64,000 nt of DNA from Pseudomonadota bacterium. GTDB taxonomy: Bacteria; Pseudomonadota; Gammaproteobacteria; Steroidobacterales; Steroidobacteraceae. The position numbers and the translations under genes were made by a program. This document shows positions 34,572-43,719 of the stretch, one piece after another. Each line of letters starts with the position of its first letter. Within the stretch, counting starts at the first letter, position 1. The DNA is taken from assembly GCA_963204835.1 (NCBI GenBank), contig CAUJHJ010000050.1, positions 1 through 64,000 on the forward strand, read 5' to 3'. A model generated the notes under the pieces. That model searched no databases, was not told where the DNA came from, and was given only the letters and a program-made list of their open reading frames with translations.

Positions 34572-35003
34572 TCACTCGTCGCGGAAATCCGCCGTGTTCA
34601 CGAAGCCGATCTTCTGCATGCGGTTGCGCTGGGCCGATGCGAGCACCTTCGCCACCACGTCGTAGCGGGCGCGCGCATCGGGCCGCAGGTGCAACTCGGG
34701 CTGCGGATCTTTCTGCGACTCCTGCCGGAAATAGCCTTCCAGCGTCTGGATGTTCGGCACCACGGTGCCGTTCCAGACGATCGTGCCGTCGAAATCGATC
34801 TCGATGTCGATCACTTCGGGCGGCACCGGCGGCGGAGGCGCGTGCGTATCCCGCGGCATGTCGAGCTTCACCGCGTGCGTCATCACGGGAATCGTGATGA
34901 TGAACATGATCAGCAGCACCAGCATGACGTCGATCAGCGGGGTGGTATTCATCTCCACCATCGGCTCGTCTTCGCCGCTGTCGCTGCCCACACTCATAGA
35001 CAT
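34572..35003 (-). CDS. exbD: ExbD/TolR-family proton-channel subunit (second copy)
   Basis: The protein has 143 residues. A short cytoplasmic N-terminus precedes a single transmembrane helix (about 23-43), with TPLIDVMLVLLIMF holding the conserved proton-path Asp. A periplasmic domain carries a Pro-rich segment (PPPPVPPEV). It is 13 bp downstream of the first exbD; the pair shares the MSMS start and TM helix but differs in the periplasmic domain. It works with ExbB and TonB to energise outer-membrane receptors. Confidence 0.92.
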   Translation of the reverse strand: MSMSVGSDSGEDEPMVEMNTTPLIDVMLVLLIMFIITIPVMTHAVKLDMPRDTHAPPPPVPPEVIDIEIDFDGTIVWNGTVVPNIQTLEGYFRQESQKDPQPELHLRPDARARYDVVAKVLASAQRNRMQKIGFVNTADFRDE

Positions 35004-35016
35004 GGTCGAACTCTCC

Positions 35017-35451
35017 TCAGCGCACGCCGCGATCGGGCTCGGTGATGAACCCCACCTTGACCACGCCGCCGCGCTGGATCGTGTAGATCACGCGCCCCAC
35101 CGCTTCGAAGCGCGCGTTGCGATCACCGCGGATGTGGATCTCGGGCTGGGGTACCTGCACCGCTGCCGCCTTCACGAACTCGAGCAGGGCCTGGCGATCA
35201 CGCACCTTGCCGTTGTTCCAGTAGACGCCGCCGGAGGCGTCGACCGCGATCGTGATGTTCTCCGGCTTGGTCTGCGTGGCGATGTTGGTCGCCTTGGGCA
35301 GCTCGACCGGCACCGTCTTCGTGATCACGGGAATCGTGATCAGGAAGATGATGAGGAGCACCAACATCACGTCCACGAGGGGCGTGGTGTTGATGTCCGA
35401 CATCGCTTTCGCTTCGCCGTCCCCGGAGTCCGATGCGACACTCATGGACAT
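35017..35451 (-). CDS. exbD: ExbD/TolR-family proton-channel subunit (first copy)
   Basis: The protein has 144 residues. The TM helix (about 24-44) contains NTTPLVDVMLVLLIIF with the essential Asp. The periplasmic part ends in GVVKVGFITEP, the usual ExbD close. It follows exbB by 14 bp. Two ExbD-type subunits in one operon suggest either a mixed dimer inside an ExbB pentamer or two alternative complexes. Confidence 0.92.
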   Translation of the reverse strand: MSMSVASDSGDGEAKAMSDINTTPLVDVMLVLLIIFLITIPVITKTVPVELPKATNIATQTKPENITIAVDASGGVYWNNGKVRDRQALLEFVKAAAVQVPQPEIHIRGDRNARFEAVGRVIYTIQRGGVVKVGFITEPDRGVR

Positions 35452-35465
35452 GCGCGATTACCTTC

Positions 35466-36197
35466 TTACTTGCGGGCCGCGGCGGCCGGGGCACTCGCAC
35501 GGGCTGCGCCACCCTCGCCACCGACGCGGGCGCCGCCCACGAGATAGGCGTGCAGGTCGGCCGCAAAGTTGCGCAGGCCTTCCTGCAGGCCCTTGTTGCG
35601 GCGAAGCAGCCAGTTGTAACCCATCACGGCAGGCACGGCGACGAAGAGGCCGATGGCGGTCATGATGAGCGCCTCGCCGACCGGGCCGGCCACCTTGTCG
35701 ATGCTCGCCTGGCCGGCGATGCCGATCGCGATCAGCGCGTGGTAGATGCCCCACACCGTGCCGAAAAGGCCGACGAACGGCGACGCCGAACCGACCGTCG
35801 CGAGGAACCAGAGGCCCCCCTGCAGCTTGCCGTTGACGGCATCGACCGCGCGGGTCAGCGACATCGTGATCCACTCGTGCAGGTCGATGCGGTCGGTCAG
35901 GCGGCCTTCGTGGTGCGAAGTGGCACGCAGGCCGTCCTCGGCGATCAGGCGGAAATCGTCACCCTTCTTGAGGCGCTCGACGCCGTCCTTGATCGACGGG
36001 GCAGTCCAGAACTGCTTCTCGACGAGCTTGGCGGACTGGCGGAGCTTCCGCTGGTCCCAGAGCTTGGTCAGCATGATGTACCAGGAGCCGAGCGACATCA
36101 GCGCGAGGATGATGAGCGTGCCCTTGGCGACGAAGTCACCCTGCGCCCAGAGCGCGGAGAGCCCGTACGGGTTGTCTACAACAGCGGTGTTTTCCAT
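35466..36197 (-). CDS. exbB: ExbB/TolQ/MotA-family proton-channel protein
   Basis: The protein has 243 residues. Three transmembrane segments are visible (about 25-45, 128-152 and 172-195) with the MotA/TolQ/ExbB signature PFVGLFGTVWGIYHAL and the GPVGEALIMTAIGLFVAVPAV helix. The C-terminus is an Ala/Gly-rich tail. It forms the pentameric inner-membrane channel that harvests proton motive force. It is 21 bp downstream of tonB. Confidence 0.94.
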   Translation of the reverse strand: MENTAVVDNPYGLSALWAQGDFVAKGTLIILALMSLGSWYIMLTKLWDQRKLRQSAKLVEKQFWTAPSIKDGVERLKKGDDFRLIAEDGLRATSHHEGRLTDRIDLHEWITMSLTRAVDAVNGKLQGGLWFLATVGSASPFVGLFGTVWGIYHALIAIGIAGQASIDKVAGPVGEALIMTAIGLFVAVPAVMGYNWLLRRNKGLQEGLRNFAADLHAYLVGGARVGGEGGAARASAPAAAARK

Positions 36198-36218
36198 AGA
36201 TTCCTCAAGGATCGATGA

Positions 36219-36854
36219 TCAATTGGTCAGCTTGAAACGAACGTTGAACTGGAAGCATTGCTCGACCGGCTTGCCGTCCTCGGTGCCGGGCTTGAACCGG
36301 GCGCCACGCATCGCCCACTTGACGGCGGCCTCGTCGAGCCGCTCGAAGCCCGAGCCCTTGGTGACCGTGGGCGTGCCCACGACCTTGCCCTGGTCGCTCA
36401 CGCAGGTGCGGACCGTGACGATGCCCTCTTCTTCCGCGCGTTTCGACGCCGGTGGGTAGTAGTCCTCGGGCGGCTGCGTGCGCCGGTCGAGGGTCGGGTT
36501 CTGGCGCACCACCGCGCGCGGCGGCGGCGGCGGCGCCATGGGCGCCGGGCGGTCGGTGACATCGGTGATCGCGGTCGACGTGCTGGTGTCGACCGGGATC
36601 TGGATGTTCACTTCCGGCGGCGGCACCTCGACCGGCGGGCGCTCCATTTCGGGCGGCGGCGGCGGCGGCGGCGGCTCGTCCTGCTTCATCTCCTCGATGA
36701 TGTCGGTCTGGATCGGAGGCGCGAGCACCTCCACGACCTTGCGGGCGAGGCCATTGGCCAGCGCCCAGATCAGCAGGGCGTGAAACAGGATGATGAACAG
36801 GAACACGACGATGCGTCGTGGTACGAAGGTCGATTCGTGCGCGTAGGCAGCCAT
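36219..36854 (-). CDS. tonB: TonB energy-transducing protein
   Basis: The protein has 211 residues; the ATG at 36854 places the N-terminal membrane anchor at about 16-36. A Pro-rich periplasmic spacer (PPPPPPPP and PPVEVPPPEV) follows, then a C-terminal TonB domain (about 130-211) with VVGTPTVTKGSGFERLDEAA. It spans the periplasm and pulls on the TonB boxes of receptors. It is the first gene of the operon, behind a 269-bp upstream region holding the TTGTCCGGACAA palindrome. Confidence 0.92.
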   Translation of the reverse strand: MAAYAHESTFVPRRIVVFLFIILFHALLIWALANGLARKVVEVLAPPIQTDIIEEMKQDEPPPPPPPPEMERPPVEVPPPEVNIQIPVDTSTSTAITDVTDRPAPMAPPPPPRAVVRQNPTLDRRTQPPEDYYPPASKRAEEEGIVTVRTCVSDQGKVVGTPTVTKGSGFERLDEAAVKWAMRGARFKPGTEDGKPVEQCFQFNVRFKLTN

Positions 36855-36875
36855 GTTCTCTCGTGGACGCGTTAA

Positions 36876-36887
36876 TTGTCCGGACAA
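36876..36887. promoter_or_regulatory. Perfect 12-bp palindrome TTGTCCGGACAA upstream of tonB
   Basis: It lies 22 bp before the tonB start, downstream of a weak promoter-like pair. The inner 10 bp are identical to the palindrome at 16367. It is a candidate repressor site controlling the TonB operon. Confidence 0.45.
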
Positions 36888-36913
36888 CCGATGCAGTTCG
36901 GCGAGCGCGGCAC

Positions 36914-36940
36914 GCTATACGCGTTCCCGTTCCCGCGCAA
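36914..36940 (-). promoter_or_regulatory. Weak promoter candidate for tonB operon
   Basis: On the minus strand TTGCGC (36935-36940) and TATAGC (36914-36919) are separated by 15 bp, which is short. Otherwise the 269-bp gap between tonB and the ilvD stop holds no recognisable gene. Confidence 0.3.
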
Positions 36941-37123
36941 CCCTTCCCGATCGTCCACCCGACGGCGCTTCCCGGCGCCTCATCCGGAAACGCTGGCGCG
37001 CTCCGGCGGTCCGGCTCACGCTCGCCTCCCGATAGTGTCATCCCCCAGGGGAGAGCCACTGTAACCGCTGGCTTCCCCGCTTACAACTTCCCCTCACCGC
37101 TTGTCGAGGGTCCAGTCGACGGA

Positions 37124-38812
37124 TCACTGGTCCGTGATCGCGCCTTCCGATGCGCTGCTCACCACGCGCGCATACTTTGCGAGCACGCCGGCTGACGCGT
37201 AGGGCTTGCGCGGCCGCCACGCACGACGGCGTCGCGCCCATTCGGCCTTGCTCACGTCGGCGTCGATGCGGCGCGCCACGGCGTCGATGGTGATCCGGTC
37301 GCCGCTGCGCAGCAGCGCGATCGGGCCGCCGATGGCCGCTTCGGGCGATACGTGCCCCACCACGAAACCGTGGCTGCCGCCGGAGAAACGGCCGTCCGTG
37401 ATGAGCGCCACCTTGTCGCCGAGCCCGCGGCCCATGATGGCGCCGGTGGGACTCAGCATCTCGCGCATGCCCGGGCCGCCGCGCGGTCCTTCGTGGCGGA
37501 TGACGACGACATCGCCCGCCTTGACCTTGCCGCCGAGGATGGCGCGGGTGGCCGCTTCCTCGCCCTCGAACACGCGCGCGCGCCCCGAGAACCGCAGCCC
37601 TTCCTTGCCCGTGATCTTGGCGACCGCCCCTTCCGGCGCGCAGTTACCATAAAGCACGACGAGATGACTGTCCTTCTTGATGGGCGCATCGAGCGGCCGG
37701 ACGATGTCCTGCCCGGGCGGATAGTCTTCGACCGAAGCAAGATTCTGCGCCAGGCTCCTGCCCGTCACGGTCAGGCAATCGCCATGCAGCAATCCCGCCG
37801 CCAGCAGGCGCTTCATCAGCGGCTGGATGCCGCCGATCGCGATCAGCTCCGACATCAGGTAGCGGCCGCTCGGACGCACGTCGGCGAGCACTGGAACCCG
37901 CTTGCCGATCCGCGTGAAATCGTCGAGCGTGAGTTTCACGCGTGCCGCCCTTGCGATCGCCAGCAGGTGCAGCACGGCATTCGTCGAGCCGCCGAGCGCG
38001 ATCGTCACGGTGATCGCATTCTCGAAGGCCTTGCGCGTCAGGATATGCGACGGCCTGAGCCCATCGCGCACGAGGCGCACGACGGCCTCGCCCGCCCGCC
38101 GGCAGTCCTCTTCCTTCGTCCGGCTCACCGCTTCCTGCGCCGAACTGCCCGGCAACGAGAGGCCGAGCGCTTCCATCGCGGACGCCATGGTGTTGGCCGT
38201 GTACATCCCGCCGCAGCTGCCGGCGCCCGGAATCGCGGTGCGCTCCACTTCGAGCAGCTTCGCGTCGCTCACCTTGCCGGCCGCATGGCCGCCGACGGCC
38301 TCGAACACCGCGACGATATCCCGCCGCTGCGCGCCCGGACGGATCGTGCCGCCGTAGACGAACACCGCCGGCCGGTCGAGGCGCGCGATCGCCATCGCGC
38401 AACCCGGCATGTTCTTGTCGCAGCCGCCGATCGCGACGAGCCCGTCGAAGCCCTCCGCGCCCACCACCGTCTCGATCGAATCCGCGATCACTTCGCGCGA
38501 CACGAGCGAGTAACGCATGCCGGGCGAACCCATCGAAATGCCGTCCGACACGGTGATGGTATTGAAGATCACGCTCTTGCCGCCCGCCGCGTCGGCGCCC
38601 GCGCCGGCCTGCTTCGCGAGGTCGCCGATGTGCATGTTGCAGGGCGTGACGTTCGCCCAGGTCGAAGCGATGCCGATCTGCGGCTTGCCGAAATCGGCTT
38701 CCGCGAAGCCGACCGCGCGCAGCATGGCGCGCGAGGGCGCCTGCTTCGCGCCATCGACGACGAGGCGCGAGTACGCGCGGGGATCGACGACCGTCTTGCT
38801 CATTTTCTTCAT
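37124..38812 (-). CDS. ilvD: Dihydroxy-acid dehydratase
   Basis: The protein has 562 residues, full length. Fe-S cluster cysteines are in TPCNM (Cys58), [10 protein letters not shown] (Cys131, Cys138) and [22 protein letters not shown] marks the C-terminal domain. It converts 2,3-dihydroxy-3-methyl acids to 2-oxo acids, the third step of valine/isoleucine synthesis. The first ATG (38812) overlaps the stop of the membrane protein gene upstream; MSKTV three codons later is an alternative. It is not with the other ilv/leu genes at 42.6 kb. Confidence 0.95.
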   Translation of the reverse strand: MKKMSKTVVDPRAYSRLVVDGAKQAPSRAMLRAVGFAEADFGKPQIGIASTWANVTPCNMHIGDLAKQAGAGADAAGGKSVIFNTITVSDGISMGSPGMRYSLVSREVIADSIETVVGAEGFDGLVAIGGCDKNMPGCAMAIARLDRPAVFVYGGTIRPGAQRRDIVAVFEAVGGHAAGKVSDAKLLEVERTAIPGAGSCGGMYTANTMASAMEALGLSLPGSSAQEAVSRTKEEDCRRAGEAVVRLVRDGLRPSHILTRKAFENAITVTIALGGSTNAVLHLLAIARAARVKLTLDDFTRIGKRVPVLADVRPSGRYLMSELIAIGGIQPLMKRLLAAGLLHGDCLTVTGRSLAQNLASVEDYPPGQDIVRPLDAPIKKDSHLVVLYGNCAPEGAVAKITGKEGLRFSGRARVFEGEEAATRAILGGKVKAGDVVVIRHEGPRGGPGMREMLSPTGAIMGRGLGDKVALITDGRFSGGSHGFVVGHVSPEAAIGGPIALLRSGDRITIDAVARRIDADVSKAEWARRRRAWRPRKPYASAGVLAKYARVVSSASEGAITDQ

Positions 38813-40086
38813 GTCCGCCTGTTCTTCATCAGATTGAAACCGATCGCGCCCGCGGTGGTCATCGCGAGCGGCAGCGCGAGGGCAAGCCTGCCCGCGCCCC
38901 TCTGCCAGTTCTCGAGCAGCTGGTAAACGAGCATGCCGCCGGGTGGCGCGATCATGCCGCGCACGCCGGTCAGCGTGACATGCACGCCCATGTAGTGCTG
39001 GGCGCGCCCGCTCGACGCGAAATCCGCGTGCCCGAGGTTCCAGCCAAGGTTAGCACCCGCCATCGCGAATCCGTAGGTCACGGCCGCGGGCCACAGCAAC
39101 CACTCCCATGCGCCGAACACCGCGACGCAGTACAGCGCGATCGCCGCGACCAGCGCGCGGCACTGGCGCGCCCGGTAGACGATCACATGCTCGCCGTCGA
39201 AGAAACGCGCCCACCACGGCACGAAGAGCGGCAGTGCGAGCAGCGGCACGACCGCGAGCAGCGCGATCTGCCGGCCCCCGGACATCGCGAAATCGTCGGT
39301 GAGGATCACGACGAGTTGCGCGACGATCATCAGGTTGCCGCCGCCGAACAGGCCCATCCACAGCATGTACTCGCGAAACGCCGGGTCGCGCGCGAGGATT
39401 TCACGGACCATGCGCAGCGAGAAGGCCTCGCTCGTTCCCGCTTCGGCCGTTTCGTCCGCGAGCAGCCGGAACTCACGCCGCACCCGCGCGCGCCGGTAGA
39501 GGGAGGCGGCGAGCAGTCCGCAGGCGGCCGCGCCTCCATACAGCCAGCGCGGGTCGAAGGCGCGGGACTTGAGCACGATGCCGGCGAGGGCCGCGGCGCC
39601 CGCCACGGCGAGCGAGCTCACGATCACGATGCGACCGGTGATCCGCGCGATGACGGGCCGCGGGTAGTTCGCCGTCCAGACGGCGGCGCGCACGGTCAGG
39701 ATGCCCGCCCAGATCATCCTGGCCGCCAGGATCGAGACCACGGCGAAGGCAAGCCCGCCGCCGGCGCGCGGCGCGAGGCCGATCAGGCCGACGAGCAGCG
39801 CGAACAGCGCCTGCAGGCGCACCAGCAACTGCACGCGCGCGCGCCCGTGGGCGATGTTGGCCCACGCGAAACTCACGACGTTGGCGAAGGCCGGCGCGCC
39901 GCTGACGAGCGCCGTGGCAATGTTCACCGCAAGCGGCGTCGCGGCGCCCCTGAAGCCGGTCTTGACGAGCACGGCCGCGGTGGCGCCCTCGACGAGGCCG
40001 AGGGTGAGGCCCACGAGCGCCCAGGGCAGGATCTCGCGGCGGAACATCGCTTCCGCGCTGGCGCTCGGCCGGCCTCGTTGCCCCAC
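38809..40086 (-). CDS. MFS-type integral membrane protein
   Basis: The protein has 425 residues from a GTG at 40086 (an ATG 13 codons on is an alternative). It has about 11-12 hydrophobic segments in two halves, with a hydrophilic central loop (about 195-235) containing a Glu/Arg-rich stretch. Classic MFS loop motifs are weak, so it belongs to a divergent permease group. It lies 3 bp after the DMT transporter gene and overlaps ilvD. Substrate unknown. Confidence 0.7.
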   Translation of the reverse strand: MGQRGRPSASAEAMFRREILPWALVGLTLGLVEGATAAVLVKTGFRGAATPLAVNIATALVSGAPAFANVVSFAWANIAHGRARVQLLVRLQALFALLVGLIGLAPRAGGGLAFAVVSILAARMIWAGILTVRAAVWTANYPRPVIARITGRIVIVSSLAVAGAAALAGIVLKSRAFDPRWLYGGAAACGLLAASLYRRARVRREFRLLADETAEAGTSEAFSLRMVREILARDPAFREYMLWMGLFGGGNLMIVAQLVVILTDDFAMSGGRQIALLAVVPLLALPLFVPWWARFFDGEHVIVYRARQCRALVAAIALYCVAVFGAWEWLLWPAAVTYGFAMAGANLGWNLGHADFASSGRAQHYMGVHVTLTGVRGMIAPPGGMLVYQLLENWQRGAGRLALALPLAMTTAGAIGFNLMKNRRT

Positions 40087-40089
40087 GCC

Positions 40090-40968
40090 TCAGCTACCCG
40101 TGTCCGTGAACTGCTTTTCGCGCAGCGTGATGATCAGCACGCCGAGCAGCGTGCAGGCGCCGCCGAGCGCGATGCGCGGCGTCAGCGCATCGCCGAGCAG
40201 CAACACGCCGAAGATCACCGAAAAGACCGGCGAGAGCACCGTCAGCGGCGCGATGCTCGTGACGGGGTAGCGCTGCACGAGGAAGAAGTAGGCCGTGTGC
40301 GCAAAGAGGCTCGAGAAGATCGCCGTGTAGGCGAGCGCCCCCCATCCGGCCCAGCCCGCCGACGCGAGGCCGGCGCGCTGCCCGCCCTCCACCAGCAGCG
40401 ACAGCGCGAGCAGCAGCGGCCAGCTGATCCAGGCGATCCAGGCCTGCAGCTCGAGCGGCCGCATGGGCGGCAGGCGCTTGATCGCGATGAGGCCGAGCGA
40501 GCCGATGAAGGCCGAGCCGATCACGAAGGCGAGGCTCATCCGCTGGCTGAATACGGCCGGATCGAACCCCATGATGCACACGCCGAGGAACGCCAGACCG
40601 ATGCCGCTCCAGCGGCGCCAGCGGACCCTTTCACCCAGGAGCGCGATCGACAGCAGGGTCGCGAACGGCACGCCGAGCTGGGTCGCGATCGCGACCGAGG
40701 AGATGTTGTCCGCGCGCGCGAGACCGATGAACAGCAGCGCGAAATGCAGCCCGCCGACCAGCAGCGCCACCACGATGATCGCGCCCATCGCCTCCCGGTG
40801 CCAGCGCAGGAACGGCAGCAGCAACACCGCGAGCACGGCAAAGCGCAGCGCGGTGAACAGCACCGGCGTCATGTCGCCGACGCCGACCTTCGCGACCACG
40901 AGGTTCAGCCCCCAGATGAGCGTGATGCCAACGAGGAGCAGGAAGTGGCGTGGCGCGATCGCGATCAT
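40090..40968 (-). CDS. EamA/DMT-family transporter
   Basis: The protein has 292 residues. The ATG overlaps the aminopeptidase stop (ATGA). Ten transmembrane helices in two EamA repeats are visible, the first starting LLLVGITLIWGLNLVVAKVG and the second ending GGACTLLGVLIITL. Such proteins usually export amino acids or other metabolites. The neighbouring aminopeptidase would release amino acids and ilvD makes their precursors, so amino-acid efflux is possible. Confidence 0.88.
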   Translation of the reverse strand: MIAIAPRHFLLLVGITLIWGLNLVVAKVGVGDMTPVLFTALRFAVLAVLLLPFLRWHREAMGAIIVVALLVGGLHFALLFIGLARADNISSVAIATQLGVPFATLLSIALLGERVRWRRWSGIGLAFLGVCIMGFDPAVFSQRMSLAFVIGSAFIGSLGLIAIKRLPPMRPLELQAWIAWISWPLLLALSLLVEGGQRAGLASAGWAGWGALAYTAIFSSLFAHTAYFFLVQRYPVTSIAPLTVLSPVFSVIFGVLLLGDALTPRIALGGACTLLGVLIITLREKQFTDTGS

Positions 40969-42353
40969 CCGCAGCGCGCGCGGATCAGGCGATAGAGCGC
41001 CCGCACGCACTGGGCCTCGGCGCCGACCGGCCGCCCCGGTCGCTCGCGCGCATTCCAGGCGTACAGGTCGACGTGCAGCCAGCGCGGGCTCGCGGTGACG
41101 AAGCGGCGCAGGAACAGCGCGCCCATGATCGAGCCGGCGAAGGCGTGCGCGGCCACGTTGTTGACGTCCGCGATCCGGCTCGCGAGGTCCTCGTCATAGC
41201 CGCCCCAGAGCGGCATGGGCCAAAGCGGATCGTGCTCGCGTTCCGCATGCCCCTGCAGTTCCGCAAGCAGCGCATTGTCGTTCGAATAGGCGGCCGGCAG
41301 TTCCGGTCCGAGCGCCGTCCGCGCCGCACCGGTCAGTGTCGCAAGGTCGACCAGGAGTTCCGCTGCGCCCGCATCCGCCTCGGCGAGCGCGTCGGCCAGC
41401 ACGAGACGCCCCTCGGCGTCGGTGTTGCCCACCTCCACGGTGAGTCCCTTGCGGGAACGCAGTACGTCGCCCGGCCGATAGGCCGAGCCGTCGACGGCAT
41501 TCTCGACCGCGGGAATGAGCACCCGCAGGCGGATGGGCGCCTTCGATCGCATCAGGAGGTCGGCGAGCGCGAGCGTGCAGGCTGCGCCGCCCATGTCCTT
41601 CTTCATGAGCAGCATGCCCGAGGCAGGCTTGAGGTCGAGGCCGCCCGAGTCGAAGCAAACGCCCTTGCCGACGAGCGTGACGCGGGGTGCGCCCTCCCCG
41701 CCCCACGCAACATCGATCAGCCGCGGCGCCCGCGCGCTCGCCCGGCCGACCGCGTGGATCAGCGGAAAACCGGCGGCGAGCGCCTCGCCTTCGATGACCG
41801 TGATCGTCGCGCCATGGCGGGCGGCGAGGTCCGCGGCGGCACGCGCGAGTTCGGCTGGCCCGAGGTCATTCGCCGGTGTATTGACGAGATCGCGGGCCAG
41901 CTCCATCGAGCCCGCCGCGGCGCGCGCGTACGCGACATCCGCGCCTGCCGGCGCCTCGAGCATCGAATGGACTGCCGGTGCACTGCGATAGCGGGCGTAG
42001 CGGTACGCGCCCACCAGCCAGCCGAGGGCAAACTGCGTCGCGGCCGCCGCCGGCAGCGATGTTGCGAGGCGCCAGGCGCCCGGCGGCAGGCGCTCCGCCA
42101 GCGGCGCGGCATGCCAAAGATTGAGCGCCTCGAGGGACGCGAGGTTGCCGAGACCGAGGAGCGCGCCAGCGACTCGCCCATCCGGCCCCGGCACGGCGAG
42201 CACCCGGTGACGTTCACCGGTGAACTGGTGGGCGCGCACCCACAGTGCGGTGGCGGGCGCGCTTTGGGCGAGCCATTCATCGACCGATGATTCGGGCAGG
42301 AGCCAGAGGGGCAAGGCCCCCTGGGCGGCGGTCGTGATGAGATCGGCGGTCAC
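40965..42353 (-). CDS. M17-family leucyl aminopeptidase
   Basis: The protein has 462 residues from the GTG at 42353; a TTG 18 codons upstream is possible but adds unrelated sequence. The di-metal M17 core is intact: VGKGVCFDSGGLDLKP, KKDMGGAA and NTDAEGRLVLADAL. It removes N-terminal residues from peptides in the cytoplasm. It heads a four-gene minus-strand operon with the DMT transporter, MFS-type protein and ilvD, joined by overlaps or a 3-bp gap. Confidence 0.92.
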   Translation of the reverse strand: MTADLITTAAQGALPLWLLPESSVDEWLAQSAPATALWVRAHQFTGERHRVLAVPGPDGRVAGALLGLGNLASLEALNLWHAAPLAERLPPGAWRLATSLPAAAATQFALGWLVGAYRYARYRSAPAVHSMLEAPAGADVAYARAAAGSMELARDLVNTPANDLGPAELARAAADLAARHGATITVIEGEALAAGFPLIHAVGRASARAPRLIDVAWGGEGAPRVTLVGKGVCFDSGGLDLKPASGMLLMKKDMGGAACTLALADLLMRSKAPIRLRVLIPAVENAVDGSAYRPGDVLRSRKGLTVEVGNTDAEGRLVLADALAEADAGAAELLVDLATLTGAARTALGPELPAAYSNDNALLAELQGHAEREHDPLWPMPLWGGYDEDLASRIADVNNVAAHAFAGSIMGALFLRRFVTASPRWLHVDLYAWNARERPGRPVGAEAQCVRALYRLIRARCG

Positions 42354-42400
42354 GGATGGAAAGCGCTCTGCAGGGCCCGACAGCTTACAGTATGGCTGCG

Positions 42401-42429
42401 TTGACAATCACTTCCGCGGTGTGATGTCA
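42401..42429 (+). promoter_or_regulatory. Candidate promoter in the ilvC leader region
   Basis: A consensus -35 TTGACA is at 42401-42406, but the -10 after 17 bp (ATGTCA) is poor. TATAGC at 42551-42556 is a second -10-like box nearer ilvC, just ahead of the leader hairpin. The rest of the 300-bp gap between the aminopeptidase start and ilvC shows no gene. Confidence 0.3.
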
Positions 42430-42586
42430 TCGGGCGGATCAGCTTGCGCGACGTTCGACAACCCCGTGTTCCGCACGGCAGTGCCGACGATCGTCCCGCT
42501 TGTCCCGGCACCTCGCGCGGATGTGGCGAGCAGCCACTGCGGGTCGCGCGTATAGCTTAATGCAGGCAGGCGAGCGAAGAATCGAG

Positions 42587-42619
42587 ACCCCGCAGCGGCC
42601 ATGCCGATGCGGGGTTTTT
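42587..42619 (+). terminator. Strong hairpin with U run in the ilvC leader (attenuator candidate)
   Basis: The 8-bp stem ACCCCGCA/TGCGGGGT continues, after a G-A mismatch, with CGGC/GCCG around a 3-nt loop and runs into TTTTT. It is an intrinsic terminator by form and lies 35 bp before ilvC with no plus-strand gene upstream. It probably acts as a leader terminator. No short reading frame rich in Leu/Ile/Val codons precedes it. Confidence 0.75.
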
Positions 42620-42653
42620 CCCTGTTTTCACCACCCATGCTGGAGTCGAAGTG

Positions 42654-43649
42654 ATGAAGCTGTTCTCGCAGAAGGACGTAGACCGCAAGGCGCTCAAGGG
42701 CGCGCGCATCGCCGTGATCGGTTACGGCAGCCAGGGCCGCGCCCATGCGCTGAACCTGAAGGACAGCGGCTTCGACGTCGTCGTCGGCGTGCGCCGCGGC
42801 GGTGACGGCTGGAAGAGCGCGAAGAAGGACGGCCTCGCGGTCGCCGAGCCCGCCACGGCCGTCGTCGGCGCCGAGCTCGTCGCGATGCTGACGCCCGATC
42901 TCACGCAGAAGGGCGTCTACAAGTCGATCGAGAAGGGCCTGAAGAAGGGCGCCACCCTGCTCTTCGCGCACGGCTTCAACATCCACTTCAAGCAGATCCG
43001 CCCGCGCAAGGACCTCGACGTGGTGCTGATCGCCCCGAAGGGCCCGGGCGGCCTCGTGCGGCGCCAGTACCAGCAGGGCCGCGGCGTGCCCTCCCTCATC
43101 GCGGTATTCCAGGACCCGAGCGGCAAGGGCTTCGCCAAGGCGCTCGCCTACGCGCACGGCATCGGCGGCACGCGCGGTGGCGTCCTCAAGACCACCTTTG
43201 CCGAGGAGACCGAAACCGACCTGTTCGGCGAACAGGCCGTCTTGTGCGGCGGGGCGACCGAGCTCGTCGTCAAGGGCTTCGAGACGCTGGTGGAAGCCGG
43301 CTACCAGCCGGAAGTCGCCTACTACGAATGCCTGCACGAACTGAAGCTGATCGTCGACCTGCTGCACGAGGGCGGGCTCGCGAAGATGCACAAGTACATC
43401 AGCGAGACGGCGAAATACGGCGACCTGACCCGCGGCCCGCGCATCGTCAATGCGGCGACGAAGAAGGAGATGCGCAAGGTCCTGAAGGAAATCCAGCAGG
43501 GCAAGTTCGCCCGCCAGTGGATCAGCGAAAACGCCAAGGGCCGCAGGAAGTACGACCGGCTGATGAAGAAGGACCTGACCCACAAGATCGAGAAGGTGGG
43601 CGCCGCGCTGCGCGAACGCATGCCCTGGCTCTCTGAAGAGCGGGCCTGA
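42654..43649 (+). CDS. ilvC: Ketol-acid reductoisomerase, class I
   Basis: The protein has 331 residues, class I length. The ATG has GGAG 9 nt upstream; a GTG immediately before is an alternative. [14 protein letters not shown] is the Rossmann motif, and [11 protein letters not shown] the cofactor-specificity loop, with Arg residues favouring NADPH. The C-terminal knotted domain has [10 protein letters not shown] and [11 protein letters not shown] (metal and substrate Glu residues). It catalyses the second step of branched-chain amino-acid synthesis. Confidence 0.95.
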   Translation: MKLFSQKDVDRKALKGARIAVIGYGSQGRAHALNLKDSGFDVVVGVRRGGDGWKSAKKDGLAVAEPATAVVGAELVAMLTPDLTQKGVYKSIEKGLKKGATLLFAHGFNIHFKQIRPRKDLDVVLIAPKGPGGLVRRQYQQGRGVPSLIAVFQDPSGKGFAKALAYAHGIGGTRGGVLKTTFAEETETDLFGEQAVLCGGATELVVKGFETLVEAGYQPEVAYYECLHELKLIVDLLHEGGLAKMHKYISETAKYGDLTRGPRIVNAATKKEMRKVLKEIQQGKFARQWISENAKGRRKYDRLMKKDLTHKIEKVGAALRERMPWLSEERA

Positions 43650-43662
43650 GCAATGCCGGGAC

Positions 43663-43688
43663 GGGGCCCGGCGCGATGCGCCGGCCCC
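43663..43688. other. GC-rich hairpin between ilvC and leuC
   Basis: About 11 pairs with one bulged C (GGGGCC and CGGCGC against GCGCCGG and CCCC) form around a GAT loop in the 70-bp gap. No T run follows, so it may limit read-through or protect the ilvC message. Confidence 0.5.
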
Positions 43689-43719
43689 CTTCCAGTCCGC
43701 CTACCTACCGAAAGGACCG

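Noticed and set aside
42561-42660. Short frame starting MQAGERRIE before ilvC as an attenuation leader peptide
   Set aside because: It contains no run of Leu, Ile or Val codons and reads through the hairpin, so it does not fit the known leader-peptide mechanism.
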